Positions 14,964 to 23,050 of a DNA stretch of 36,636 nt are shown piece by piece. How positions within the stretch are numbered: the first letter of the stretch is position 1; each line of letters opens with the position of its first letter. The notes below the pieces were generated by a model, which ran no database searches, was not told the DNA's origin, and worked only from the letters and a program-made list of their open reading frames with translations. The stretch lies in the IMG/VR virus record IMGVR_UViG_3300025889_000375, positions 1 to 36,636 of that record. One strand, written 5' to 3'. Origin of the DNA: a virus. The position numbers were made by a program, and so were the translations under genes.

Positions 14964-15903
14964 CCTCGCAACAAGGATACGGGCCGTAGAGATACGGCCC
15001 CGACTTCTCCAACACCCAGAAGTTAGGTACGAAGTAACAGATAACTGCAACGCCAATTGCATTATGTGCCCTCGGGACAAGCACGACAGACCCCACGGCA
15101 TAATGAATCAGGAAGATTACGAAAGGTCGATTGACGAAGTCGTTAATTTGGGAGCGGAGCAAGTCACCCTCACAGGGTTTGGCGAGCCTTTGCTTGATAA
15201 GAATCTCGAAAAGAAAGTGGCCTACGCCAAATCCAAAGGGCTTAGGACTTATTTCATTACCAACGGCTCCCTATTAAGGGCCAGAGCGGAAAAGCTCGCA
15301 GAAAGCGGCTTGGACGAACTTAGAATCAGCTTTTACGGTATGTCCGCTTTGACATACGACGCTGTAATGCGCGGCCTCCATTTTGAAAAGACGATGGAGG
15401 GAATTCACAAGTTTTTAAGGGTGAGGAAGGGGACGAAAGTCCAACTGTCCTACCTTCAGTTTGACAACAACGAGCCCTATCAAGAGTTCTTGGATTACTG
15501 GGAGCCTCTTGTTGACTATGTTGAGGTTTGGAAGCCCCACAACTTCGGAGACGGTCGAGACTACCGACTCAGGGAGGGGGTGAAAAAGTCCTGTGGTAGA
15601 CCAAAATCAGGCCCGCTCCAGATTCAATGGGACGGCACGGTAATCCCTTGTTGTTATGACTACAACAACGAGATTGTTTTGGGGAACGCCTTCAGGACTC
15701 CGGTTATGAGCGTCCTTCACGGGAGTGCTTACAACGACCTCAGAGAAGCGCACGAGACCGGACAGTTTGAGAGATTCCCTTACTGTGATCAGTGCGACCA
15801 GCTTTTAGAACATTCTGATTCACTTCTTTACACGAACCGTCACAACCTCCCAAAGAGCGAGGCGGTGAAACTTTCCAACACAGACTTATCGAGGCTTTCT
15901 TGA
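14935..15903 (+). CDS. Radical SAM enzyme with SPASM domain
   Basis: The N-terminal core has CNANCIMC (C38, C42, C45 counted from the TTG at 14935), the CxxxCxxC motif for the [4Fe-4S]-SAM cluster, followed by LTGFGEP (SAM-binding), FITNG and ELRISFYG, as in radical SAM enzymes. The C-terminal part has SPASM-type auxiliary cluster cysteines: C220, C239, C240, then C284 and C287. Such enzymes modify peptides or small substrates by radical chemistry. No ATG is present near the start: TTG at 14935 or 14956 are the only conventional options, and a perfect hairpin lies at 14981-15000. The gene is in the head operon and coupled to the following gene. Confidence 0.88.
   Translation: MLTFITRLTNLATRIRAVEIRPRLLQHPEVRYEVTDNCNANCIMCPRDKHDRPHGIMNQEDYERSIDEVVNLGAEQVTLTGFGEPLLDKNLEKKVAYAKSKGLRTYFITNGSLLRARAEKLAESGLDELRISFYGMSALTYDAVMRGLHFEKTMEGIHKFLRVRKGTKVQLSYLQFDNNEPYQEFLDYWEPLVDYVEVWKPHNFGDGRDYRLREGVKKSCGRPKSGPLQIQWDGTVIPCCYDYNNEIVLGNAFRTPVMSVLHGSAYNDLREAHETGQFERFPYCDQCDQLLEHSDSLLYTNRHNLPKSEAVKLSNTDLSRLS
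14981..15000 (+). promoter_or_regulatory. Perfect hairpin with GAGA (GNRA) tetraloop at the radical SAM gene start
   Basis: GGGCCGTA (14981-14988), GAGA loop, TACGGCCC (14993-15000): an 8-bp perfect stem closed by a GNRA tetraloop, with no T run. It starts 18 bases after the decoration gene's stop and 4 bases after an AAGGA RBS-like motif (14973-14977). It may stabilise or control translation of the downstream gene. Confidence 0.6.
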
Positions 15904-16646
15904 AACGAATTGCAATCGTAGGCGGTACGAAATCGTGGGTAGACGCTCCTTATGAAGATAAATCATGGGAGATTTGGGTAATAGGAAATCAGGTTCAGCA
16001 ATACGACCACAAACGGGTGGATCTGATCTTTGAGATACACAATGACTTTTCCAACAGAGTGGAAGGGTACGCACAGTGGTTGGCTGATTTCAAATTCCCG
16101 ATGGTAGTGGGTGAAGGGTTTCCCTGTAAGAACGAATTAACCGAAGTGTTCGACTTCAATAAAGCGCGTGAAATGATGTCGGGGGATTACCTGACTTCAA
16201 CTCCGTCTTACATGGTCGCCTATGCGCTGTATTCCAGACCAGACCTTGAGGAAATAGGTTTCTGGGGCGTGGATATGGCAGTAGATGACACTGAGTATTT
16301 CTACGAGCAGCCCTGTGTCCAACGGTGGATAGGTTTCTGTAGAGGAAGGGGGATAAAAATCACTCTCCCTGATGGCTGTCCTTTGGGTGAGCCGCATTAC
16401 ATGGAAGGGGTGACTGCGAACAAACCAGAACCCCAACACCCGTATTCAGAGCAAGACTTTTTAGCAATGGCGAAACGCCACGCCGATAAGGTCGCACAGA
16501 TCGACGCGGAATTGTTCACCCTCCAATTAAAGAAAGCCGCACATGACGGGGCTCGTCAGTGCTATCAAAAACTCTCCCAAGTGGGCAGGGCTACCGATGC
16601 CGGGCAGCAGTTCGGTGAGTTAATTCAAACGATGAGGACTTTATGA
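15900..16646 (+). CDS. Rossmann-like protein paired with the radical SAM gene
   Basis: A 248-residue protein starting TTG (overlapping the radical SAM stop; RBS CGAGG). The N-terminus MKRIAIVGG is a Rossmann-type strand-loop, followed by WEIWVIGN and RVDLIFEIHN. Later, YLTSTPSYMVAYALYS, EIGFWGVDMA...EYFYEQPCVQRWIGFCRGRGIKITLP forms a conserved-looking core seen in some phage proteins with a nucleotide-sugar or pterin-type Rossmann fold. I would call it glycosyltransferase-like or DUF115-like only tentatively. The C-terminus is a helical tail. Coupling with the radical SAM gene suggests a shared pathway. Confidence 0.6.
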   Translation: MKRIAIVGGTKSWVDAPYEDKSWEIWVIGNQVQQYDHKRVDLIFEIHNDFSNRVEGYAQWLADFKFPMVVGEGFPCKNELTEVFDFNKAREMMSGDYLTSTPSYMVAYALYSRPDLEEIGFWGVDMAVDDTEYFYEQPCVQRWIGFCRGRGIKITLPDGCPLGEPHYMEGVTANKPEPQHPYSEQDFLAMAKRHADKVAQIDAELFTLQLKKAAHDGARQCYQKLSQVGRATDAGQQFGELIQTMRTL

Positions 16647-16855
16647 AATTCCAATATGTAGGTTTTGGGGAATCCCCGCCTGTAACGATCAACTACATGA
16701 GCAAATTCGAGTTCACGCTGAACGGCCCCGCTGTTGATGTCACGGACAAAGAAGTGCTCGCAAAGATCGTTGGGCACAGTTGCTTTAAATGCGTGAGCGA
16801 AGAAAAAACAGAAGCGCCAAAGAAAATGGGTCGTCCTAAAAAGGTTGCCGATTAA
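16643..16855 (+). CDS. 70-residue hypothetical with C-terminal GRPKK tail
   Basis: The product starts MKFQYVGFGESPPVTINYMSKFEFTLNGPAVDVTDKEVLAKIVG, a small beta-rich domain pattern found in short phage head-region ORFs, and ends KKMGRPKK, an AT-hook-like basic patch. It overlaps the previous stop by ATGA. The function is unknown; the tail might contact DNA at the head-tail junction, which is speculation. Confidence 0.6.
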   Translation: MKFQYVGFGESPPVTINYMSKFEFTLNGPAVDVTDKEVLAKIVGHSCFKCVSEEKTEAPKKMGRPKKVAD

Positions 16856-16857
16856 CA

Positions 16858-17211
16858 GTGGCAACACTCGCCCAAGTCCGAAACACGGCTGCTGGCTTAC
16901 TGGGTCGGCACACGCCAGGTCAGGCCATTAACAATGCCCTCCTGATTGAGCTAAACCTCTGCTATGACCGCGTGTATGCGCGTCTAAAAGCAAAGCGGCT
17001 GAATACGTGGTCGAGTGCGGCGAATACCGTCATTCCCGACGAGGTAGCCGATCAGGTTGCAGCGATGATGGCGTTTTCCGCAACGGGCCAGTTTGCCGTT
17101 TCTGAGGAAAAGATGAACCGCATTCGGGAGAAGAACCGCACGGCAATTTCGGAAATCATGGATGTTGTGAATCCAAAATACGATTCTTTGGACTCTCCAG
17201 AAGACTTCTAG
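16858..17211 (+). CDS. Tail accessory factor, P22 gp4-like
   Basis: A GTG-started 117-residue helical protein: ALLIELNLCYDRVYARLKAKRLNTWSS, IPDEVADQVAAMMAFSATGQFAVSEEKMNRIREKNRTAISE. This helix pattern and its position right before a gp10-like gene match P22 gp4, which binds the portal after packaging and closes the head. It is shorter than P22 gp4 (166 residues), lacking the C-terminal extension that has muramidase activity in P22. Its stop overlaps the next start (TAGTG). Confidence 0.75.
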   Translation: MATLAQVRNTAAGLLGRHTPGQAINNALLIELNLCYDRVYARLKAKRLNTWSSAANTVIPDEVADQVAAMMAFSATGQFAVSEEKMNRIREKNRTAISEIMDVVNPKYDSLDSPEDF

Positions 17212-18629
17212 TGGCCTACTTACCCGTAAGACTTGCAGGTGGCACTCACAGGCACACCGACTTGAGCCTGTCCGCACAAAGGACGATTAACTTCTTTCCA
17301 CAACATCAGGAAGCGGGGAATGAAAAGTCTCCCTTTGTTCTTGAGTCGTTCTACGGATTGAAGTCTTTCGCAAGTGGGACAGGACTTGATAGGGGCATGT
17401 TTGAGCACCTTGGAGTGCTCTACAAGCTCTCTGGGACAACCTTGTACTCTGTGTCCTCTGCTGGCGCTCTAACGTCTCTAGGGACGATACCGGGCGACTC
17501 ACGCGCAGTCTTCGACGGGCTTGGCTCCAGTGTCGTAATTACGGCTGACGGTGTGGCGTATGAGTGGGATGGAGCAACATTAACAGCAGGAACAGACCCC
17601 GACTTTGAAACGCCCAACACAGTAACGGTCATTAACAACCAAGCCATTTATGACGGCGGCGGGACTAATGGTAGGTTTGTGGTTTCTGACGTGGGCCTTC
17701 CGCTTGATCTAAACGCATTGAATTACGGAACCGCTGAGTCAAAGGCTGATGCCTTGATTCGCCCCTTCGCCTTGGGGACGGTGGTTTATATGTTCGGAAG
17801 CAAAACCATTGAACAATGGTGGAACAACGGAACCGGAAACCCGCCATTCCAGAGAATTGAAGACGGCACAATCGCCGTTGGTCTTGGGGCGCAAAACTCC
17901 ATTGCGAACGATGACGAGTTTATCTACTTCTTCGGAGACGATAACCAAGTTTATTTGTTAAACAGCACCGTCCCGACTCCTCTATTCCCCCTGACCATCG
18001 TTCGCGAGATTAGAAAGTTCTCCGTCAAATCTGACGCGATTGGCTGGACGATGCAAATAGACGGACAGTGGTTTTACGTCCTGAAGTTCCCAACAGCAGA
18101 CCGGACATTTGTTTACCCAAGAGGGATTAGGCGAGACGTTTTGGGTGAGGTGTTTGAACTTTCCTCTGGAGTGGACGGTGGAAGGTATCTGGGAAACAGC
18201 TACGCCTTCGCTTTTAACAAGCATCTAGTCGCTGACGAGTCTGGAAACATTCTTGAGCTTGACGAGGACACCTACACCGAGAACGGCGAGGTGATACGCA
18301 GAACGCGAACGATGGCCCCGATTCATGGCGGCTTGTTTGGAAAGCCCGGAAAAGAGATTGAGATAAGCACCTTTAGGCTTATTGGCGCTACGGGAAAAGG
18401 ACTTACCTCTGGTCAGGGCTCAGATCCCGAAGTGATTCTCCAGTTCTCCCAAGACGGCGAAAACTTCTCCACAGAGATTCGCGGAGACGTGGGACGACTT
18501 GGGGTTAAGACAGTGATTGATTTTGAGATAGGCCAGTCTTTCGAGACGTGGGTATTCAGGATCACATCAACAGACCCCGTGTATTCAAATTGGCACTCTG
18601 CCGGAATCGAGGCTTGGATAGGAACATAA
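17211..18629 (+). CDS. DNA stabilisation/tail hub protein, P22 gp10-like
   Basis: The protein is 472 residues, the same length as P22 gp10. It begins with a conserved NFFPQ segment after LSLSAQRTI, then has repeating beta-propeller blades (LYKLSGTTLYSVSSAG, VVITADGVAYEWDG, FVVSDVG) and a motif GSKTIEQWWNNG...FQRIEDGTIAVGLGA. gp10 binds gp4 and forms the tail hub that holds the needle and spikes. It starts with GTG overlapping the gp4-like stop. Confidence 0.9.
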   Translation: MAYLPVRLAGGTHRHTDLSLSAQRTINFFPQHQEAGNEKSPFVLESFYGLKSFASGTGLDRGMFEHLGVLYKLSGTTLYSVSSAGALTSLGTIPGDSRAVFDGLGSSVVITADGVAYEWDGATLTAGTDPDFETPNTVTVINNQAIYDGGGTNGRFVVSDVGLPLDLNALNYGTAESKADALIRPFALGTVVYMFGSKTIEQWWNNGTGNPPFQRIEDGTIAVGLGAQNSIANDDEFIYFFGDDNQVYLLNSTVPTPLFPLTIVREIRKFSVKSDAIGWTMQIDGQWFYVLKFPTADRTFVYPRGIRRDVLGEVFELSSGVDGGRYLGNSYAFAFNKHLVADESGNILELDEDTYTENGEVIRRTRTMAPIHGGLFGKPGKEIEISTFRLIGATGKGLTSGQGSDPEVILQFSQDGENFSTEIRGDVGRLGVKTVIDFEIGQSFETWVFRITSTDPVYSNWHSAGIEAWIGT

Positions 18630-18830
18630 ATGTCAATTCAAAACCCGGCCCCGCAGAAAATACCAACCGCATTATTTGTCAGCCCAGAAGCCAAGTCGTA
18701 CCTGTTAAAGCAAAAAGAAACACTGAGGCTTTTAACGCTTACCGTTGATTCTCTGACCGATGGCTCTAGCGCGGACGCTCTACACCACCATTCTGGCTCA
18801 ATCGCCGCACGGGTAGCCCTGAGAGTATGA
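18630..18830 (+). CDS. 66-residue hypothetical tail-region protein
   Basis: Starts at the base after the gp10 stop, RBS AGGAAC, and ends with an ATGA overlap onto the next gene. The sequence (PAPQKIPTALFVSPEAKSYLLKQKETLRLLTLTVDSL...) shows one central helix and no known motif. It is probably a real small virion or assembly gene from its exact packing. Confidence 0.55.
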   Translation: MSIQNPAPQKIPTALFVSPEAKSYLLKQKETLRLLTLTVDSLTDGSSADALHHHSGSIAARVALRV

Positions 18831-20335
18831 TACGACTCGATGCAACAACCAAGACGCTTGAGGTAGACCTTACCTCGGCAGTCACTACAACGCAGCTCCC
18901 GTTCACCGCTCATTACTCAGACATCAACACTTCAACTGCTTTATTAACAGCGGCTGGTGAGTCTGACGGAGCTACTAACAACACAACGGCGGTTACTCTT
19001 GTTTCTGCTCCGGCAGCCAGCACAACGCGCAAGATAGATTATGTCTCTATCTACAACGCTGACACGGTTGCCGCAGAAGTTACTGTTCAGCTTAACAATA
19101 ACTCCACGCTCCGAGTAATCACCAAGCAGACAGTCCAACCAGGGGAGACTCTTGAATACGTCGATGGCGTAGGCTGGGGTCTCGCTGGAAAAAAAAACGA
19201 AATTATTTCGACGCTGAATAGCACCACCGCGACACTTGCTGGATCAGGGACATTCACCGGAACCGGAGAGCAGAACGACAAACCCGATTTGTTCGTTATG
19301 TGCATCTCTGACGTTTCGGGAACTTTGTTCTTCGATTTTTCCAACGACGGGACGAACTGGGACTCTACTTACCCAACAGCGGGCTTTGTTTGCTCGGCTG
19401 GTGTCCCTGAGGTTCATGAGGCGGTAAAGGCGGGGCGGTATTTCCGAGTCCGATACGTCAACGACTCAGTTGCCCAGTCTTATTTCAGGCTGACCACCTA
19501 CTACGGGACGTACAGCGACCTTACGGCACCGCTTAACCAGTCGATTGCCCGTGATGCCGATGCCTCGGTAGTAAGGCCCACAAACTCGCAGGACGAGATT
19601 TCAATCGGTCTGCGTAGCGGGGTTTATCAGTTCAACAAGTTTGGCTACAAGACGAACAGCACCGCAGCAGGAGGGCAGGAAGTTGTTTGGCCTCTCTCTA
19701 CTGCTGCTCTTACGATTTTAACCACCGCAAGCACGTACACAATCACTTATGACGGTACTGCTGGTGGTTCTACTGATGGCGCAAGCACTACGGGCGCAAC
19801 AGTTCTGCTTTTCGATCACATCGACGAGAACGGTGAGCGGGAGCAAATAACCCACACTCTCGGGACTGATGGAAGTGACGAGACTGCGTTTACAGGACTT
19901 GGGATTAACCGCTGCGTCGTGACTTCCAGTGGTACGAACGATGTCAACGTCAGCGATATAACGATCACCGCCACGACAGGTGGAAGTAATCAAGCCTTCA
20001 TCCCCGCTGGAGAGGGCGTTACTCAGCAATTGATTTTCCATGTCCCGACTAATGCAAGGGCTTTGGCGAAATTGCTCTACGTACGCTGCAACAAACTATC
20101 AGGAAGTAGCCCCGTAGTGACTTTCTACGGCTGGGTCTACAACCGAACCGTGGACTCCAAATTTCTTGTCTACCGAGAAACCCTGAGAACTGCGGATGAT
20201 CGGCTAATTAACTTGATCGACCCGTGCAACTTCCCCCTATCTGCTGGCGATGTGTTCTATCTCACGATGGACACGGACACTAACAACACGGTTGCGGAAA
20301 CACGGGCCAGCTTCAACATTTACAACAACGCTTAA
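18827..20335 (+). CDS. Large beta-rich virion protein
   Basis: A 502-residue Thr/Ser/Gly-rich protein with a beginning MIRLDATTKTLEVDLTSAVTTTQLPFTAHYSD followed by RKIDYVSIYNADTVAAEVTVQLNNN and ETLEYVDGVGW, a domain frequently encoded in podovirus tail regions. The C-terminal third (TQQLIFHVPTNARALAKLLYVRCNKLSGSSPVVTFYGWVYNR... VFYLTMDTDTNNT) forms a second beta domain found in several phage virion proteins. No enzymatic motif. I infer a neck, needle or decoration role. Confidence 0.65.
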   Translation: MIRLDATTKTLEVDLTSAVTTTQLPFTAHYSDINTSTALLTAAGESDGATNNTTAVTLVSAPAASTTRKIDYVSIYNADTVAAEVTVQLNNNSTLRVITKQTVQPGETLEYVDGVGWGLAGKKNEIISTLNSTTATLAGSGTFTGTGEQNDKPDLFVMCISDVSGTLFFDFSNDGTNWDSTYPTAGFVCSAGVPEVHEAVKAGRYFRVRYVNDSVAQSYFRLTTYYGTYSDLTAPLNQSIARDADASVVRPTNSQDEISIGLRSGVYQFNKFGYKTNSTAAGGQEVVWPLSTAALTILTTASTYTITYDGTAGGSTDGASTTGATVLLFDHIDENGEREQITHTLGTDGSDETAFTGLGINRCVVTSSGTNDVNVSDITITATTGGSNQAFIPAGEGVTQQLIFHVPTNARALAKLLYVRCNKLSGSSPVVTFYGWVYNRTVDSKFLVYRETLRTADDRLINLIDPCNFPLSAGDVFYLTMDTDTNNTVAETRASFNIYNNA

Positions 20336-20362
20336 CTTAGATGCAATTTCATAGGCAGAGAT

Positions 20363-23050
20363 ATGGATGAACTAGAAGACAGAGATATCTACGGAAACAT
20401 TGACGGGACTATTAATGTTACTGGCTCCCGTCCTACTCCAGTGGATGTCAATGCCAACATTATCGACCTTGCCACGCTCGGCGCTGCTTCCGACGGTGGA
20501 GTGAGCGCGTCTGGAACCTATTCAGGTGGAAGCTCTGGAGTGGGCGGTGGTGTTTCTGTCCCCGGTAATATTACGGCTCAGGTCGAGCCCTTTGTTAAGG
20601 CAGAGCTTGCGCGGATTCAGGAGCTTTACGACAAGGGGTTAATAAGCCCCCAACAGAAAGCGGTCAGAGAGGCGCAGGTAATCGGTGACGGGGCTTTTGC
20701 GCTCGGGATGGGTGCTGAAGAAGTCGCCAAGGCTGTTAATGCCGTTTACAAGACTTACGGTGTCGATGCCAAATTCGATGGGACTTCGGTTGTCAACCCG
20801 AACGGCAGTGTCAACGTCGCCGAAAATCCCAATATCGGCCTTGTCTCTCGACAGCTCGGAGACATTAAGACCGACAGCGTTCCTAAATCATCTTCTATTA
20901 TTGATGCGGTGTCAGCGGGTATTAGTGTTGTCGGGGCCATTGGGGGTTCAGGGGGTGGCAGCGATACGAAGCCTGCAACCACGCCTCCTGTTACCACGCC
21001 CCCATCAACAGCTACGGCAGCGCCCCAAGGGATAACTATTGGGAACGGCTCTGGAAACACCCCTCCAGGTTATGCTGATAGCCCAACCCTGGCTGAATTG
21101 GGCGCGAATAACGCGACAACTCCTGTCAATACCCCCACTACAACCCCGACGACAAATCCCGTCACCACGCCAGACCCGAATAAAAACTATTCGCTGAGTG
21201 ATCTGCCTGTAACCATTGGCGACGGTGCTGGCACATTGCCGCCCGGTTACGCCGACAGCCCTGCCGCGCCAACCACGGACAACACCACCAACAATGGTGC
21301 TCAAACTGACGAGCAAAGAATTGGCGAAATCATCCAGTCCGAAATGGACGATGTTGCCAAGAAGGAGGCGCTGCAAAACCTCGCAGACGAGAAGGGCATT
21401 AGCATGTCCGACCTCGGCGTTATAGCTGCTGCAACCTTTGGCGCTGCTGTTATCGGCAATCTGTTTGGCGGTAACGGTTCTGGGGGCAATGGCTCTGGCG
21501 GTAACGGAGCAACCGACAATGGCGGTACGACCACGGACAACGCCAACAACAATGGTGGAGACGCGGGCGGAACCGACTGGGCATCAATTATCGCTGGTGC
21601 TGGCTCAATTTTGAGCGCTTGGCTTGGATACAAGGCGGCGGGCGATGCGGCTGACGCGCAGGCGGCGGCGGCTAATCGGGCTCTGGATATCTTTGAAAAG
21701 AACGCCGGAATCGCCACCACCAAGATAAACGAATCCACTAACACCGCATTGAGCCAAATTGCCGTTGGTGCAGATGCCTCTAAAAAGAACATCACCGATT
21801 CATCACAGGCCGCGCGAGACGTTCTGTATAAAGGCGGGAATGTAGCTCGCGATGACATTATCTCTGCCCGAGATAGCGCTACCCAAACCCTGCTCGATGC
21901 CTTTGGGTTACAGAAGGACGAAATCAACGCCACCGCCATTGCGTCAAGTGCTTTGGTTAGTGCTGCGCGAGAGAAATCAGTCGCAGCACTGACAAGCGGC
22001 TTCCGCGATGCGATTGCAGGTGTTGAGTCCGCGCGAGACCTGTCCAACAAAATCATTCAGGACTCGACAGACACCGCAGAGGGGAAGATAGACATAGCCC
22101 GTGCCGGTGCTATCGCAGCACAGGATCGCGGCCTAGCGGCTATCAGAAGCGACTTCCAGCCCTATCTGGATGCCGGAAAAGTCACGGTTGAGGGACTTGA
22201 GAAGTTAATCAACGACCCCCAGACGCAGAGAGATTTCATCCTCAACAATCCTTACTTCGATGAGTTTGCAAACCAGACCGAAAGACGGCTGTTGGCGAAT
22301 CAGACCGCGAAGGGTCGGGTCGGGACTGGCGAGACAGGGCTTGAGTTGAGAAACAGACTTCTTGAGTACGGGAATCAGCTATTAAACACCGCCATTGCCC
22401 AAAGGCAGGCATTGGTAAATACCGGAATCAATGCGGCGGCTAATGTCGGGAATGCCGAGATTGCCAGAGCGAACGCTGTTGCAGGAATTGAAAAAGCGGC
22501 GGGAGAAAGCCTTGCACAACTCGTCCAGACCGCAGGCATTAATAAAGCCAACATCACCACTAATGCCGGGAACACTATTGCCAATCTTAGCACTCAACAG
22601 GGTCAGGCCGTTGCGGACACTGAAACTCAGGCGGGCAAAGACTTGGCGACGATTGAATCCAATCGCGGAACCAATGTCGCTACGCTCACAGGTAACAGCG
22701 CCTCTCAGATTGCGAATGTTGGAATCACAGCGGGCAACAATCTGGCGACCATAGCAACCAGCACGGCAGGAAAACTCGCAGATTCATATACAACCGAAGG
22801 CACTAATCTCGCCAACATCAACACCGCAGCAACCAATGCCTCGGCTGGTCTTGAGGCGAACCGCGGGATCAACGAGGCCAACATCCTTACTGGTAACGCA
22901 GCCAACACCGCCGATGTGGTTCTGGGACAAGGTAACGCCACCGCAGCCGGAACGATTGGTCAGGCAGATCAGTTAAAGAACGGCCTTCTGGATCTCGCGA
23001 CGATCGCCATCAACCCAACCAAATTCAATGTTTCTGGAGTAAACGCCTAA
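20363..23050 (+). CDS. Ejection/internal virion protein (P22 gp7-type region)
   Basis: An 895-residue low-complexity protein in three parts. Residues 1-440 are Gly/Thr/Pro-rich with a repeated unit ending PPGYADSP (two copies near 236 and 299) and GGNGSGGNG runs. A hydrophobic segment IAAATFGAAVIGNLFG lies near 355-370. Then come Ala-rich helices (AAGDAADAQAAAANRALD), a conserved part DFQPYLDAGKVTVEGLEKL...NPYFDEFANQTERRLLANQTAKGR, and a long C-terminal array of about 11-residue helical repeats (AGxxKANITTNAGNTIANL-like). This matches internal proteins injected with the DNA to form a cell-envelope conduit. TAATG-coupled to the next gene. Confidence 0.75.
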   Translation: MDELEDRDIYGNIDGTINVTGSRPTPVDVNANIIDLATLGAASDGGVSASGTYSGGSSGVGGGVSVPGNITAQVEPFVKAELARIQELYDKGLISPQQKAVREAQVIGDGAFALGMGAEEVAKAVNAVYKTYGVDAKFDGTSVVNPNGSVNVAENPNIGLVSRQLGDIKTDSVPKSSSIIDAVSAGISVVGAIGGSGGGSDTKPATTPPVTTPPSTATAAPQGITIGNGSGNTPPGYADSPTLAELGANNATTPVNTPTTTPTTNPVTTPDPNKNYSLSDLPVTIGDGAGTLPPGYADSPAAPTTDNTTNNGAQTDEQRIGEIIQSEMDDVAKKEALQNLADEKGISMSDLGVIAAATFGAAVIGNLFGGNGSGGNGSGGNGATDNGGTTTDNANNNGGDAGGTDWASIIAGAGSILSAWLGYKAAGDAADAQAAAANRALDIFEKNAGIATTKINESTNTALSQIAVGADASKKNITDSSQAARDVLYKGGNVARDDIISARDSATQTLLDAFGLQKDEINATAIASSALVSAAREKSVAALTSGFRDAIAGVESARDLSNKIIQDSTDTAEGKIDIARAGAIAAQDRGLAAIRSDFQPYLDAGKVTVEGLEKLINDPQTQRDFILNNPYFDEFANQTERRLLANQTAKGRVGTGETGLELRNRLLEYGNQLLNTAIAQRQALVNTGINAAANVGNAEIARANAVAGIEKAAGESLAQLVQTAGINKANITTNAGNTIANLSTQQGQAVADTETQAGKDLATIESNRGTNVATLTGNSASQIANVGITAGNNLATIATSTAGKLADSYTTEGTNLANINTAATNASAGLEANRGINEANILTGNAANTADVVLGQGNATAAGTIGQADQLKNGLLDLATIAINPTKFNVSGVNA

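Noticed and set aside
14890-14980. Programmed -1 frameshift joining the decoration protein and the radical SAM gene
   Set aside because: A hairpin lies downstream, but I see no X-XXY-YYZ slippery heptamer near the stop; independent non-ATG initiation is simpler.
21301-22056. Minus-strand ORF of 251 residues
   Set aside because: Antisense to the Ala-rich ejection protein; its Ala/Ser/Pro composition reflects the complement of that gene.
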